A DNA stretch of 20,057 nucleotides from Bacteroidales bacterium (GCA_004557285.1 SFEK01000022.1:1-20057); one strand, 5' to 3'; shown: positions 7,395 to 15,859, counted from the stretch's first letter. Numbers and translations are program-made. Notes: generated by a model from the letters alone, not told the origin.

Positions 7395-10300
7395 TTACTT
7401 CTTTACCATTTTTATGGTCTTGTTGTTGGCTTTGACCACATATACACCGGCGGGCAATTCGTTGTTGGCTTTGTAAAGATTGTCGGTCTTGACAGAACGT
7501 ACCTGTTTGCCGTCAGTGGTGTAGATGTTGACCTCTACCAGAGTGCCATCGTTGAAGAGGTGGTCAATGCCGCTGATGTCAGTATCTTCTATGTTGAACA
7601 TGGTCGTGTAGAGATACAAGTCGGGATATTGCTCGTTGGTCATTACTCCCACTACATAGTCAACAGGCTTCAAGAATTTGGTGATGCCGTCATTCACTTC
7701 AAAGTCTTCGCCAGCTTGCAGCTCGTTGCCTGTCAGTTCGCCAGTTTCCTCGCTGATATAAGGCTCCTCGACAAACCATCGGTAGGTGGTAGGCGTGTTG
7801 TTGATATAGGCTTCTGAAGACAAGTTGATTTCGCAGCCGTTCTTGGTTACCTCAACCGGTTCTTGGTTGCCGTAGATATAGAATGAGAGGTTGTCCTTGG
7901 CGGGCAATGCGCTCAGGCGGAAGCGGTTATGGTCGATCAACAGCACTCTCAGCGAGCTGAGCATAGAGATGTCAAGTTGAGAGAGTTTGTTGTAGGTGAT
8001 GGCCAGTTGATAGAGTTCTGGCAATTTTGACAAGTCGATTTCCTCCAGTTTGTTGTTGCCCAGGTCAAGGCTCCACAGACTGCTGTTGTCAAGGTTGATG
8101 CTTGTCAGTTTGTTTCCACCCATGCCCAGCAACTGAAGGTTTTTGTATGGAGAAGCGTCAAATTCGCTGAAATTGTTGTAGTTGAGCATCAAGTAAACGA
8201 TGTTGGGATAAGCCGTGGCATCGATGCTGCTCAGGTTGTTGTTGTCGAGGTTCAGTTCGCTGAGCGACTCTTTGTCATCAGGCAGGGTGATGCTTTCCAG
8301 TCCAGCATTCTTGATGGTCAAGTTCAGCAGGTGAGGCATCTTTGAAGCGTCGAAGTGCTTCATGCGGATGCTGTCGCAGCTGAATACATAAACACCGGGG
8401 TCTTCGCTGTAGGCCAGCACCTGCACTTCGCTGTCTTTGTAGCCTACGACATCAAACACGGCCAGGTCGCTGCCTACGACATACTGTTCATATTCCACGC
8501 CTGTGCCTTTCCAATCGATGCAGATAGTGGTGTTCTCTTCGTAAGCCCTCAAGCGGAGCTTGCCCTTGCAGTCGTCGGTGGTCTTGAATGTGGCCAGCAC
8601 ATGGTTGGGCTTTTCGCCAGCCTCAATGCTGCTGGTGGCAAGTGTCAGTTCGGGGAATCGGGAGTTGGTCATTTCGCAGTGAAGCATTTCACCGATGACA
8701 GGCGAAAGGAAGTAGGTGCGACCCTCGCTGATGTTATAGTCGGTGCCCTCTTTCAGCAAAGTGCCGTCGGCTTTCTTCCACACAAACACGGTGTTGCCGT
8801 TGTCGGTGTAAGCACTCAGGTCAACGCCCGGGCCCTTCTTGCTGATGCTCACTTCGTTTTGTGGAGCGTATATGTAAGTTTCTACCCCTTCAAGCTGTGG
8901 CAGGGTACTGAACTGCAGGTCGTTGTATTCGCAGTGCATGGTGTTGAGCGCATAAATCTCGGGCATGACCAGCGATTTGATGTTGTTGTTGGCAATGTTG
9001 AGCGAGGTCATTTCTGTGCAGTAGCTCAGGTTGAGTTCCGTCAGCAGGTTGTTGCTCAGGTTGAGTGTCTCCATCATGTCGGCATCCTTGAACGACAGTT
9101 CGGTGAGCAGGTTGTTGCTCAGGTCAAGGTTGTGTATGGTGTAGTTGTCGTTGAGCGTCACTTTTGTCAGCTTGTTGTTGGAGAGGTTGATGTCTTGGAG
9201 CAATGTCTTGTGGAAGGCATCGTTGGCACCTCTTACATACAAGGTGTCGAGCTGGTTGCCCGTCAGTGTCAATTCCCTCAGACGGCGGTTCCATGTCATG
9301 TCGATAGAAGTCAGACCGGCATTGGTGATAGACAGCTTGTCCAGTTCGTGCAGTGCAGTGAGGTCGATGCTGGTCAGCGGCACGTCAGCGATACTCAGTG
9401 CCGAAACCTTTTCGTTTTCAGGCACATATACAGTCACCAGCCCTGTTACCCCTTGCTTGTTCACGTTGGCAGTGGCGGGATAGTCGGCTGTTGTTGTGGT
9501 GTATTCCACGGGATTGCCGTCTCCATAATCCACGAAGAAGGTCTTGGGCTCAGCTTCGGTAGCACCGTAGATACCTATGCCCATGTTCAGGTTGGCCGTG
9601 CCGGTGGGCACCAGAGTGAGAGCCAGGTCTGGCTTGCCATAATTCTCTTCGCTCTTCACCATGAACTTGTTGGTGCGCAGTGGAATCTCCTGTAGGGTGA
9701 ATGCGGGGTAGGCATCGCAGGCAAAGGCTACATAAACACTGTCTGACGTTTCTTTGAGGAATGTCAGTTTGCCGTTGTCGTAGGTATAGTAGTCAGAGCC
9801 CAACTGGGTGAATGTGCTGGGATTGGCATCGTTGGTCATGAACACGGCGCATGTTGTGGTATAACCTTCTTTGATGACGCGGCTTGTCAGGTCGAGTGTG
9901 CTGCCCACCTTCATGCTCTTGGCCACGGCCATGTTGCGCTGCATGTAGTCATACTGTGTCCATGTGTCCTGTGGCAGAGGCAGGGTGTTGAAGTCGAAAT
10001 AGTTGTAGCGTAGCATCAGGTTGCGCAGGTTCCTGTTCTTGCTCACATCGATGTTGGTGAGCAGGTTGTTGTTGAGATAGACATCCGTCAGGTATATGTT
10101 GTTACTGATGTCGATGCTTGTCAAGTCGTTGCCGCTGGCAAAGAGGTACACCAAGTTGGGGTTGTGTGTCACGTCGAGCGATGTCAGTTTTCTTACGCTT
10201 GAAAGCGATGTTGACTGTCTGTCTGTGTAGAGCTGCATCAGGTTCTCGTTGTTGGAGAGGTCAAGGTCAACGATGCCCGTTTCGCTGATGTTGAGAATCA

Positions 10301-11030
10301 TGAGCTCTGGATTATGACTCACGTCAAGCGAAGACACGGGGCAGGAGTCGATCGAAATCCTCTTGATGCCGGGACATTGTGAGGGGTCGAGTGTTTTCAG
10401 TCCACGGCAGTTCCATGCATCAAACGACAGCAACTGAGGATAGTCGGCCAGTGTGAAACTGCTGTCAAGACGGCCCACCTGCCCGATGTCGAGGATAATC
10501 AAGCCGGGTTTATCGTTGCCCACGACCAATGGCTCTTCGGCAAAACTGTTGTCGTTGAGGTAGAGGGCATTGAGTTTGGTCAGTCCCTTCAGGTCGAGCT
10601 TCTTCAACTCGTTGTGGCTGAGGTCGAGAATGGTCAGGTTGGTCATTTTAGAGAGGTCAGCCTCTGTCAAGAAACAACCGCTGGCATTGACCAAGTTGAT
10701 TTTTGTGGGGTCGCCATACACCTTGATGGTGCCCTCGGCATTAAGACTGCAACTGAAGAATGAGCCCGACCAGTTGCCTTCGCTGTCCACCTGAGCCACT
10801 TCCAGCTCCAGTTCTTCTTTGCCGTAACCATAGTCGATGTCAACATATTGTCCGGCTTCGGTAGCACCCAGCAGGATGCTCACCACATTGTTCTCGCCGT
10901 TCTGGGCATAAGCGTCAGACTTGAATGTCATGATCAGCTCATCCTCCTGGGCGAATGCCGCTGTGGTAGAACACAGCGTAATGGCCATGAGCATCAGTGC
11001 CCTTAGCCATGATGATAGATTTGTTCTCAT
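7395..11030 (-). CDS. Secreted leucine-rich-repeat protein with T9SS sorting domain
   Basis: 1,211 aa from the ATG at 11030, which opens a clear signal peptide (MRTNLSSWLRALMLMAITLC, ending AAFAQ near 28). Upstream codons to 11246 are open but lie inside the preceding gene and are not used here. The body contains many LxxLDLSxNxL repeats of about 21 residues arranged in three large modules (about 30–455, 466–800 and 807–1142). Each module has an N-terminal β-rich segment with a 'DYGDG'-like turn, an LRR block, an 'xxLP' cap (LPLPQ at 350, LPQLE at 710, LPAKD at 1042), an Ig-like segment and a closing YPxxTL/FPELTL motif. Residues about 1148–1211 (VNIYTTDGKQVRSV to KTIKMVKK) are a type A T9SS sorting domain, implying export and surface attachment. 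It is probably an adhesion or binding protein; the ligand is unknown. It lies 44 bp downstream of the subtilase-like remnant. Confidence 0.88.
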   Translation of the reverse strand: MRTNLSSWLRALMLMAITLCSTTAAFAQEDELIMTFKSDAYAQNGENNVVSILLGATEAGQYVDIDYGYGKEELELEVAQVDSEGNWSGSFFSCSLNAEGTIKVYGDPTKINLVNASGCFLTEADLSKMTNLTILDLSHNELKKLDLKGLTKLNALYLNDNSFAEEPLVVGNDKPGLIILDIGQVGRLDSSFTLADYPQLLSFDAWNCRGLKTLDPSQCPGIKRISIDSCPVSSLDVSHNPELMILNISETGIVDLDLSNNENLMQLYTDRQSTSLSSVRKLTSLDVTHNPNLVYLFASGNDLTSIDISNNIYLTDVYLNNNLLTNIDVSKNRNLRNLMLRYNYFDFNTLPLPQDTWTQYDYMQRNMAVAKSMKVGSTLDLTSRVIKEGYTTTCAVFMTNDANPSTFTQLGSDYYTYDNGKLTFLKETSDSVYVAFACDAYPAFTLQEIPLRTNKFMVKSEENYGKPDLALTLVPTGTANLNMGIGIYGATEAEPKTFFVDYGDGNPVEYTTTTADYPATANVNKQGVTGLVTVYVPENEKVSALSIADVPLTSIDLTALHELDKLSITNAGLTSIDMTWNRRLRELTLTGNQLDTLYVRGANDAFHKTLLQDINLSNNKLTKVTLNDNYTIHNLDLSNNLLTELSFKDADMMETLNLSNNLLTELNLSYCTEMTSLNIANNNIKSLVMPEIYALNTMHCEYNDLQFSTLPQLEGVETYIYAPQNEVSISKKGPGVDLSAYTDNGNTVFVWKKADGTLLKEGTDYNISEGRTYFLSPVIGEMLHCEMTNSRFPELTLATSSIEAGEKPNHVLATFKTTDDCKGKLRLRAYEENTTICIDWKGTGVEYEQYVVGSDLAVFDVVGYKDSEVQVLAYSEDPGVYVFSCDSIRMKHFDASKMPHLLNLTIKNAGLESITLPDDKESLSELNLDNNNLSSIDATAYPNIVYLMLNYNNFSEFDASPYKNLQLLGMGGNKLTSINLDNSSLWSLDLGNNKLEEIDLSKLPELYQLAITYNKLSQLDISMLSSLRVLLIDHNRFRLSALPAKDNLSFYIYGNQEPVEVTKNGCEINLSSEAYINNTPTTYRWFVEEPYISEETGELTGNELQAGEDFEVNDGITKFLKPVDYVVGVMTNEQYPDLYLYTTMFNIEDTDISGIDHLFNDGTLVEVNIYTTDGKQVRSVKTDNLYKANNELPAGVYVVKANNKTIKMVKK

Positions 11031-11074
11031 TGTGATATGTTTTTGGTTAAATAAAAATGATTTCAATGTCAGTG

Positions 11075-11683
11075 CTATTTCAATACGCATTTTGAGCGCT
11101 TGCCATTCACCTGCACGATATAGCAGCCCTTGGGCAGTGCCTCGGCATGGATGATGGTCTCCTCTCCGTTGACATTTGTGCGCATGACCTCCTGTCCTGA
11201 AAGGTTGAACATGGAGATGTTCAGGTTGTTGCAACCCGTCTGGCATACCTTGAACGAGCGGTTGCCTGTTGGCGTGAGCAGCAGTTGTCCCTTGTTCATG
11301 GCCACTTCGTCGATGCCCGAACTCAAACGTTTGATGACCTCCTTCAGGCCGGCATAAGCGTCAAACTTGCCTGCGCCCACCTGCGCAGAAGGATATTGTG
11401 CCAGTTGGTCGTCGTTCACCCCTTTAGCTTTCAGATCGTTTTCCGTGTAGCCCTCTTTCAGTTTGGCCACGGCAAATACATGTTTGGCAGGCACTCCCAT
11501 GCTCTTCTTGAGCCTTACCATGCCATCTTTGATTTCCACCTGTGAAAATTCTTTTGTCTCAGGTGACAGCAATGCCAACCGGCTACGGCGCAGTTGTGCC
11601 CTGCTGGCAAGGTCGAGCGTTGCTTGGGCATGAAGCAGGACGGGAGTTGCCAACAGCAATAATGTAAGTAGTTTTTTGTTCAT
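11075..11683 (-). CDS. Subtilase-like remnant: pro-region joined to T9SS tail
   Basis: 202 aa, secreted (MNKKLLTLLLLATPVLLHAQ, cut near residue 20) and ending in a T9SS type A sorting domain (about 140–202, with LSGQEVMRTNVNG, LPKGCYIVQVNG and a C-terminal KCVLK). Residues 21–95 (ATLDLASRAQLRRSRL to AKHVFAVAKLKEG) resemble the pro-region of Bacteroidota S8 serine proteases. Residues 103–117 (GAGKFDAYAGLKEVI) resemble the very end of an S8 catalytic domain. The ~300-residue catalytic core with Asp, His and Ser is absent, yet the reading frame is intact. I read this as an in-frame internal deletion. Alternatively it is a small secreted protein that keeps only an inhibitory pro-domain. It sits directly behind a strong promoter and 44 bp ahead of the LRR gene. 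Confidence 0.7.
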   Translation of the reverse strand: MNKKLLTLLLLATPVLLHAQATLDLASRAQLRRSRLALLSPETKEFSQVEIKDGMVRLKKSMGVPAKHVFAVAKLKEGYTENDLKAKGVNDDQLAQYPSAQVGAGKFDAYAGLKEVIKRLSSGIDEVAMNKGQLLLTPTGNRSFKVCQTGCNNLNISMFNLSGQEVMRTNVNGEETIIHAEALPKGCYIVQVNGKRSKCVLK

Positions 11684-11743
11684 AAGCTATGGACAATTTT
11701 CAATGATTGTGATTTTTTTTATTTGTTTTCGACAAATATTCTA

Positions 11744-11774
11744 CAAAGGTACGCTTTTTTTTGATAATGCCAAA
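11744..11774 (-). promoter_or_regulatory. Strong Bacteroidota promoter for the T9SS cargo operon
   Basis: On the minus strand TTTG (complement of 11771–11774) is followed after exactly 19 bases by TACCTTTG (complement of 11744–11751). This is a full match to the Bacteroidota -33/-7 pair. Transcription would start near 11737, giving a 5' leader of about 55 bases before the subtilase-like remnant. Confidence 0.8.
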
Positions 11775-12147
11775 GATAAACAGGCGTTTTTTCTAAAATT
11801 TTTATACAAGCGATGGCCTCTGCTTTTAGGGAAATGAAAATACTTGATTTCGCATCAGACTGTCGGTTGTTTTTGTTTGGGTGGCTTCTGTTAATGATCA
11901 TTATAAAACGAGATAAGAGCCATCAATGTAAAACTCACGTTAATATTAAGGAAGAGGAAACATTTTGACCTTTAGCCTCAGTGGTGCGATTGTGATGCTC
12001 TTTTCGGGATAGATGAAAAGTGAAATGTGGTGGTTTGCGAATGAGTGTAAAACGTGCAAAAAGGATGCTGTTTTCGAAGAAAAAAAGGTCTGCATTGTAA
12101 AAAAAGCACAAAAAGAAAGTTTTTTAAGAAGATATTTTCCGATTTTC

Positions 12148-12178
12148 TTGGTGGTTTTTGTAGAAAGGGCTATATTTG
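12148..12178 (+). promoter_or_regulatory. Promoter of gdhA
   Basis: TATATTTG at 12171–12178 matches the -7 consensus, and TTG at 12148–12150 sits 20 bp upstream as a -33 element. The leader to the ATG at 12232 would be about 45 bases. Confidence 0.65.
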
Positions 12179-12231
12179 CCCCCGTGAAATAACACAATGT
12201 AATTTAACCTAACAAAATACATACTTATACT

Positions 12232-13569
12232 ATGGAAGTTAATAAAATCATGCAAGACCTGGAGAAAAGACATCCAGGTGAGTCAGAGTTCCTTCAGGCG
12301 GTTAGAGAAGTTTTGACTTCAATCGCTGATGTTTACAACCAGCACCCTGAGTTCGAGAAAGCCAAGCTGATTGAGCGTCTCGTTGAGCCCGAGAGAATCA
12401 CTACATTCCGTGTGCCATGGGTTGACGACAATGGTGAGGTACAGGTAAACATCGGTTACCGTGTGCAGTTCAACAGCGCCATCGGTCCGTACAAAGGCGG
12501 TTTGCGTTTCCACGCTTCTGTAAACCTCTCAATCCTGAAGTTCCTCGGCTTTGAGCAGACTTTCAAGAATGCGCTTACAACATTGCCTATGGGTGGTGGT
12601 AAGGGTGGTTCAGACTTCTCTCCCCGTGGCAAGAGCGACGCTGAAATCATGCGTTTCTGCCAGGCTTTCATGACAGAGCTGGTTAAGGTTATCGGCCCGG
12701 AGACTGACGTACCTGCCGGTGATATCGGTGTTGGTGGCCGTGAGATTGGCTATCTGTTCGGTATGTACAAGAAGTTGACCAACCGTTGGAACGGCGTGTT
12801 GACAGGTAAAGGCCTTGAATATGGTGGTTCTAAGATTCGTCCTGAGGCTACCGGTTTCGGTGCTCTCTATTTCGTGAACGAAATGTTGCAGACCCACGGA
12901 ATCGACATCAAGGGCAAGACAATTGCTGTCAGCGGTTTCGGTAACGTGGCTTGGGGTGCTATCACCAAGGCTACAGAGCTGGGTGCCAAGGTTGTTACTC
13001 TCTCTGGTCCTGATGGTTACATCTATGATCCCAATGGTATCTCTGGCGAGAAAATCGACTATATGTTGGAACTCCGTTCAAGCGGCAACGATGTTTGTGC
13101 TCCTTATGCTGACAAATTCCCAGGTTCTACATTCGTAGCTGGCAAGAAGCCATGGGAAGTTAAAGTTGACATCTGCCTGCCTTGTGCTACCCAGAACGAG
13201 CTGAATGGTGCTGATGCTGATATGATTTTGGCCAACGGCGCTCTCTGCGTTGCTGAAGTTTCCAACATGGGTTGCACAGCTGAGGCTGTTGACAAGTTCA
13301 TCGCTGCCAACCAACTCTTTGCTCCCGGTAAGGCTGTTAACGCCGGTGGTGTTGCTACATCAGGTCTTGAAATGACACAGAACGCTATCCGTTTGGGCTG
13401 GAGCGAGGCTGAAGTTGATGAGAAACTGCACTATATCATGCATAACATCCACGAGCAGTGCGTGAAGTATGGCAAGCAGGAAAGCGGTTACATTGACTAT
13501 GTGAAGGGTGCTAACATTGCAGGCTTCATGAAGGTGGCTAACGCTATGATGGCTCAGGGTATCGTATAA
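12232..13569 (+). CDS. gdhA: NADP-type glutamate dehydrogenase
   Basis: 445 aa, the size of the hexameric GdhA class that aminates 2-oxoglutarate with ammonia, a main nitrogen-assimilation route in gut Bacteroidales. The catalytic lysine is K124 in LPMGGGKGGSDF. PAGDIGVGGREIG supplies D164. The nucleotide-binding turn is SGFGNVAWG (about 234–242), and NAGGVATSGLEMTQNA lies near the C-terminus. The size class and family pattern point to NADP(H), but cofactor choice cannot be proven by eye. Codons lean strongly to GGT, GCT, CGT and GTT compared with the GC-ending codons of its neighbours, as expected for a highly expressed gene. It has its own promoter and is followed after 14 bp by the RlpA-like gene. 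Confidence 0.96.
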   Translation: MEVNKIMQDLEKRHPGESEFLQAVREVLTSIADVYNQHPEFEKAKLIERLVEPERITTFRVPWVDDNGEVQVNIGYRVQFNSAIGPYKGGLRFHASVNLSILKFLGFEQTFKNALTTLPMGGGKGGSDFSPRGKSDAEIMRFCQAFMTELVKVIGPETDVPAGDIGVGGREIGYLFGMYKKLTNRWNGVLTGKGLEYGGSKIRPEATGFGALYFVNEMLQTHGIDIKGKTIAVSGFGNVAWGAITKATELGAKVVTLSGPDGYIYDPNGISGEKIDYMLELRSSGNDVCAPYADKFPGSTFVAGKKPWEVKVDICLPCATQNELNGADADMILANGALCVAEVSNMGCTAEAVDKFIAANQLFAPGKAVNAGGVATSGLEMTQNAIRLGWSEAEVDEKLHYIMHNIHEQCVKYGKQESGYIDYVKGANIAGFMKVANAMMAQGIV

Positions 13570-13583
13570 TGATACACTGATTA

Positions 13584-14036
13584 GTGAAAAAAACAATTTT
13601 TCTCATAATTATATTTGGATGGTTGAGCTGTGCTCTTCTCCTGGGACAGGAGAAGGGCATGGCCAGCTATTATTCTAACCGTTTGCATGGGCGGCGTATG
13701 AGCGATGGCACCAAATATCATAAGGATAGCCTCACCTGTGCCCACAAACGTTATCCTTTAGGCTCATACGTCAAGGTTACCCATGCTAAGAGTGGTAAGA
13801 GTGTTGTTGTGAAAGTAACCGACCGATGTCGAGGGTCACGCATTATCGACTTGTCGTATGCAGCTGCCAAGCAGTTAGGCCTTATTGCCAGTGGCGTGGC
13901 TATGGTTCTGGTGGAGAGATATCACCCACCCAAGGGAATTCCCTATAAAGATGATGACGAAATAGAGATCCCTGAACTTGATCTGGAGATTACCGATGGA
14001 GACAGCCTCTATCGTCCGGTATGGAACAAAAAATAA
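13584..14036 (+). CDS. rlpA: RlpA-like double-psi beta-barrel protein
   Basis: 150 aa with an N-terminal signal peptide (MKKTIFLIIIFGWLSCALLLG). The GTG at 13584 is taken as start because only it includes the signal sequence; the next ATG (in GMASYY) would remove it. The single domain, GMASYYSNRLHGRRMSDG through LTCAHKRYPLGSYVKV and VVKVTDRC to IIDLSYAAAKQLGL, is the RlpA fold. In Pseudomonas, RlpA is a lytic transglycosylase that cuts glycan strands lacking stem peptides. There is no SPOR domain, and 'DRCRG' replaces the common 'DRGP', so activity is uncertain. A cysteine at residue 16 is not in a good lipobox. It is 14 bp after gdhA and may be read from the same transcript. Confidence 0.85.
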   Translation: MKKTIFLIIIFGWLSCALLLGQEKGMASYYSNRLHGRRMSDGTKYHKDSLTCAHKRYPLGSYVKVTHAKSGKSVVVKVTDRCRGSRIIDLSYAAAKQLGLIASGVAMVLVERYHPPKGIPYKDDDEIEIPELDLEITDGDSLYRPVWNKK

Positions 14037-14061
14037 GAGTTCCGCCAATGGCGAAACTCTT
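14028..14061 (-). terminator. Intrinsic terminator of ilvA–ridA
   Basis: The arms 14035–14046 and 14050–14061 pair at 11 of 12 positions around a 3-base loop. On the minus strand the stem is followed by ATTTTTT (complement of 14028–14034). It lies 25 bp after the ridA stop. The hairpin begins inside the rlpA stop codon on the other strand, so it may also slow plus-strand transcripts, though no T-tract follows on that side. Confidence 0.75.
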
Positions 14062-14085
14062 GATATTCACAGAACATTGCTGTTA

Positions 14086-14466
14086 TTATTTTTCCAATGA
14101 AGCGATGACCTCGATTTCAACAAGTGCGCCTTTGGGCAGTGTTTTCACTGCCACTGCTGAACGTGCAGGGAATGGCTCTTTGAAATAGGTGGCATATACT
14201 TCGTTCATGGCCGCAAAGTTGTCCATGTCAGACAAGAAAACTGTTGTCTTGACCACGTTGGAGAGGTCGAGACCTGCTTCTGCCAATACATTGATTACAT
14301 TGGTGAGCGACTGGTTGGTCTGCTCCTTGATGCCGCCCTCGGCAAAGTTGCCGGTGGCAGGGTCGATGGGCACCTGGCCTGAAGCGAATACGAAACCGCC
14401 GGCTACTACAGCCTGGCTGTAAGGACCTAAAGCCTTGGGGGCTTTGTCAGAATGTAATGTTTTCAT
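14086..14466 (-). CDS. ridA: RidA family reactive intermediate deaminase
   Basis: 126 aa from the ATG at 14466. The frame is open to 14505, but that would overlap the ilvA stop and add residues foreign to the family. RidA hydrolyses reactive 2-aminoacrylate and related enamine/imine products of PLP enzymes to 2-oxo acids, protecting other PLP enzymes. Signatures are APKALGPYSQAV (9–20), FASGQVPIDP, the arginine in FPARSAVAV (R102), and LPKGALVEIEVIA (110–122) with the conserved Glu. It starts 35 bp after ilvA, whose enzyme makes exactly this kind of enamine, so the pair is a functional operon. Confidence 0.95.
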   Translation of the reverse strand: MKTLHSDKAPKALGPYSQAVVAGGFVFASGQVPIDPATGNFAEGGIKEQTNQSLTNVINVLAEAGLDLSNVVKTTVFLSDMDNFAAMNEVYATYFKEPFPARSAVAVKTLPKGALVEIEVIASLEK

Positions 14467-14501
14467 TTTTCTTACAAATTTTATAGGGTTAATAAGATGT
14501 C

Positions 14502-15695
14502 TCATTTCAGGTTGAAGCCCTTCTTGAGCAGGGCCTCCTTGATTTGCTGTACATGATCTGAATTACGCGTCTCCAGTTTCATGCTGATTTCACAGGCATT
14601 GATTTTGTCACTGTATGCGCTGCGCTCATGATTCACACTAAGCACATTGGCACCCAGGCCGGCAATCACCTGTGTGGCCATGAGCAGCTGTCCTGGCTTG
14701 TCGTCGATTTCCATGGTCATGCGGCAAATGCGCCCGTCCTTTTCCAGACCACGGTTGATGACACGGTTGAGGATGGTCACGTCGATGTTGCCACCGCTCA
14801 CCAGGCATACTGTCTTCTTGCCTTGCAGTGGCAGTTTGTTGAACATGGCAGCAGCCACACTCACCGCACCGGCACCTTCAGCCACCATCTTTTCTTTCTC
14901 AATCATTCTGAGGATGGCAGCACAGATCTCGTCTTCAGACACCACGCACACATCGTCCACATACTTGGAGCACATCTCGTAGGTCAGGTCGCCGGGAGTC
15001 TTCACGGCAATGCCGTCGGCCACGGTCGACACCTCACTCAGTGTTTCAGGATGATGATGTCTCATGCTCTCATACATGCTCGGTGCACCCTCAGCCTGCA
15101 CACCATAAACCTCGATGTTGGGGTTGAGTGATTTCAAGGCATAGGCCACACCACTGATGAGACCACCTCCGCCAATGGGCACTACGACGGCTTCAACATC
15201 GGGCATTTGGTCAAGAATTTCCAGACCTATGGTGCCCTGTCCGGCAATCACCAGTTCGTCGTTGAATGGATGCACAAAGGTGTAGCCATGCTCATCGCGC
15301 AACTGCAATGCACGCTTGTAGGCATCGTCATATACACCGGGAACCAGACAAATCTCAGCGCCCAGGCGTCTTGTGGCTTCCACCTTGCTGATGGGAGCAC
15401 CCTCGGGAAGACATATCAGCGACTTGATGCCATTTGATGTGGCTCCAAGTGCCACGCCCTGGGCGTGGTTCCCTGCAGAACATGCCACAACGCCGCGCTT
15501 TTTTTCTTCAGGTGTCAACTGGGAAATCTTGTAATAAGCACCGCGGATTTTGAAAGAACCTGTAATCTGCAAGTTCTCAGGCTTGAAATAAATCTCACTG
15601 TCATTGTTCATTTGGCGAGCGCGAACCAATTCTGTTCTTCTCAGGATCTTGCTCAGCACGAACCGTGCCTTGTAAAGTTCATCTAAACTAAGCAT
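14502..15695 (-). CDS. ilvA: Threonine ammonia-lyase with one C-terminal ACT domain
   Basis: 397 aa. This is a fold-type II PLP enzyme converting threonine to 2-oxobutanoate and ammonia, the first step to isoleucine; it may also act on serine. The PLP lysine is K49 in TGSFKIRGA, with SAGNHAQGVA (73–82) and the glycine loop IGGGGLISG (174–182). Residues about 324–397 (MTMEIDDKPGQLL to VQQIKEALLKKGF) are a single ACT-type regulatory domain, as in the ~400-aa medium form. Allosteric control is therefore likely, but the effector cannot be told from sequence. The start MLSLDELYKARFVL is typical. A -7 element lies 28 bp upstream, and ridA follows. Confidence 0.95.
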   Translation of the reverse strand: MLSLDELYKARFVLSKILRRTELVRARQMNNDSEIYFKPENLQITGSFKIRGAYYKISQLTPEEKKRGVVACSAGNHAQGVALGATSNGIKSLICLPEGAPISKVEATRRLGAEICLVPGVYDDAYKRALQLRDEHGYTFVHPFNDELVIAGQGTIGLEILDQMPDVEAVVVPIGGGGLISGVAYALKSLNPNIEVYGVQAEGAPSMYESMRHHHPETLSEVSTVADGIAVKTPGDLTYEMCSKYVDDVCVVSEDEICAAILRMIEKEKMVAEGAGAVSVAAAMFNKLPLQGKKTVCLVSGGNIDVTILNRVINRGLEKDGRICRMTMEIDDKPGQLLMATQVIAGLGANVLSVNHERSAYSDKINACEISMKLETRNSDHVQQIKEALLKKGFNLK

Positions 15696-15723
15696 GTTAT
15701 TCTATATTTTTGCATTTTCTGTG

Positions 15724-15731
15724 CAAAAGTA
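15724..15731 (-). promoter_or_regulatory. -7 element upstream of ilvA
   Basis: The minus strand reads TACTTTTG, a TAnnTTTG match, 28 bp upstream of the ilvA ATG. A -33 TTTG at the right spacing is not evident. No leader peptide or T-box-like structure is visible in the short leader, so no attenuation mechanism can be claimed. Confidence 0.45.
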
Positions 15732-15859
15732 CACAAAATCTTTGAGCTATCACCATGTCAACGGCAAAAAAGTTGTCAAAGTGATTGTTTTCTCTTGTTA
15801 AGTATATTGGCAAAAAGCAAAAAATATGTAATACACCATGTCGTTTGCAATAAACGTTG

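Larger units (their letters stand above)
11684..12231. other. Divergent intergenic region before gdhA
   Basis: The 548 AT-rich bases separate the minus-strand T9SS cargo unit from gdhA. Two promoters are recognisable and listed separately. Between them (about 11775–12140) I see no gene: the short minus-strand open frames at 11719–11901 and 11946–12197 are rich in Phe, Lys and Ser with no domain pattern. No repeats or clear riboswitch were noticed. Confidence 0.6.

Noticed and set aside
8355..9695. 446-codon plus-strand open frame
   Set aside because: It lies entirely antisense to the LRR gene. The regular Leu/Asn/Asp codons of the repeats leave the opposite strand free of stops.
11946..12197. 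83-codon minus-strand open frame upstream of gdhA
   Set aside because: It overlaps the gdhA promoter, is low-complexity (Phe/Lys/Ser-rich) and has no recognisable domain or start context.
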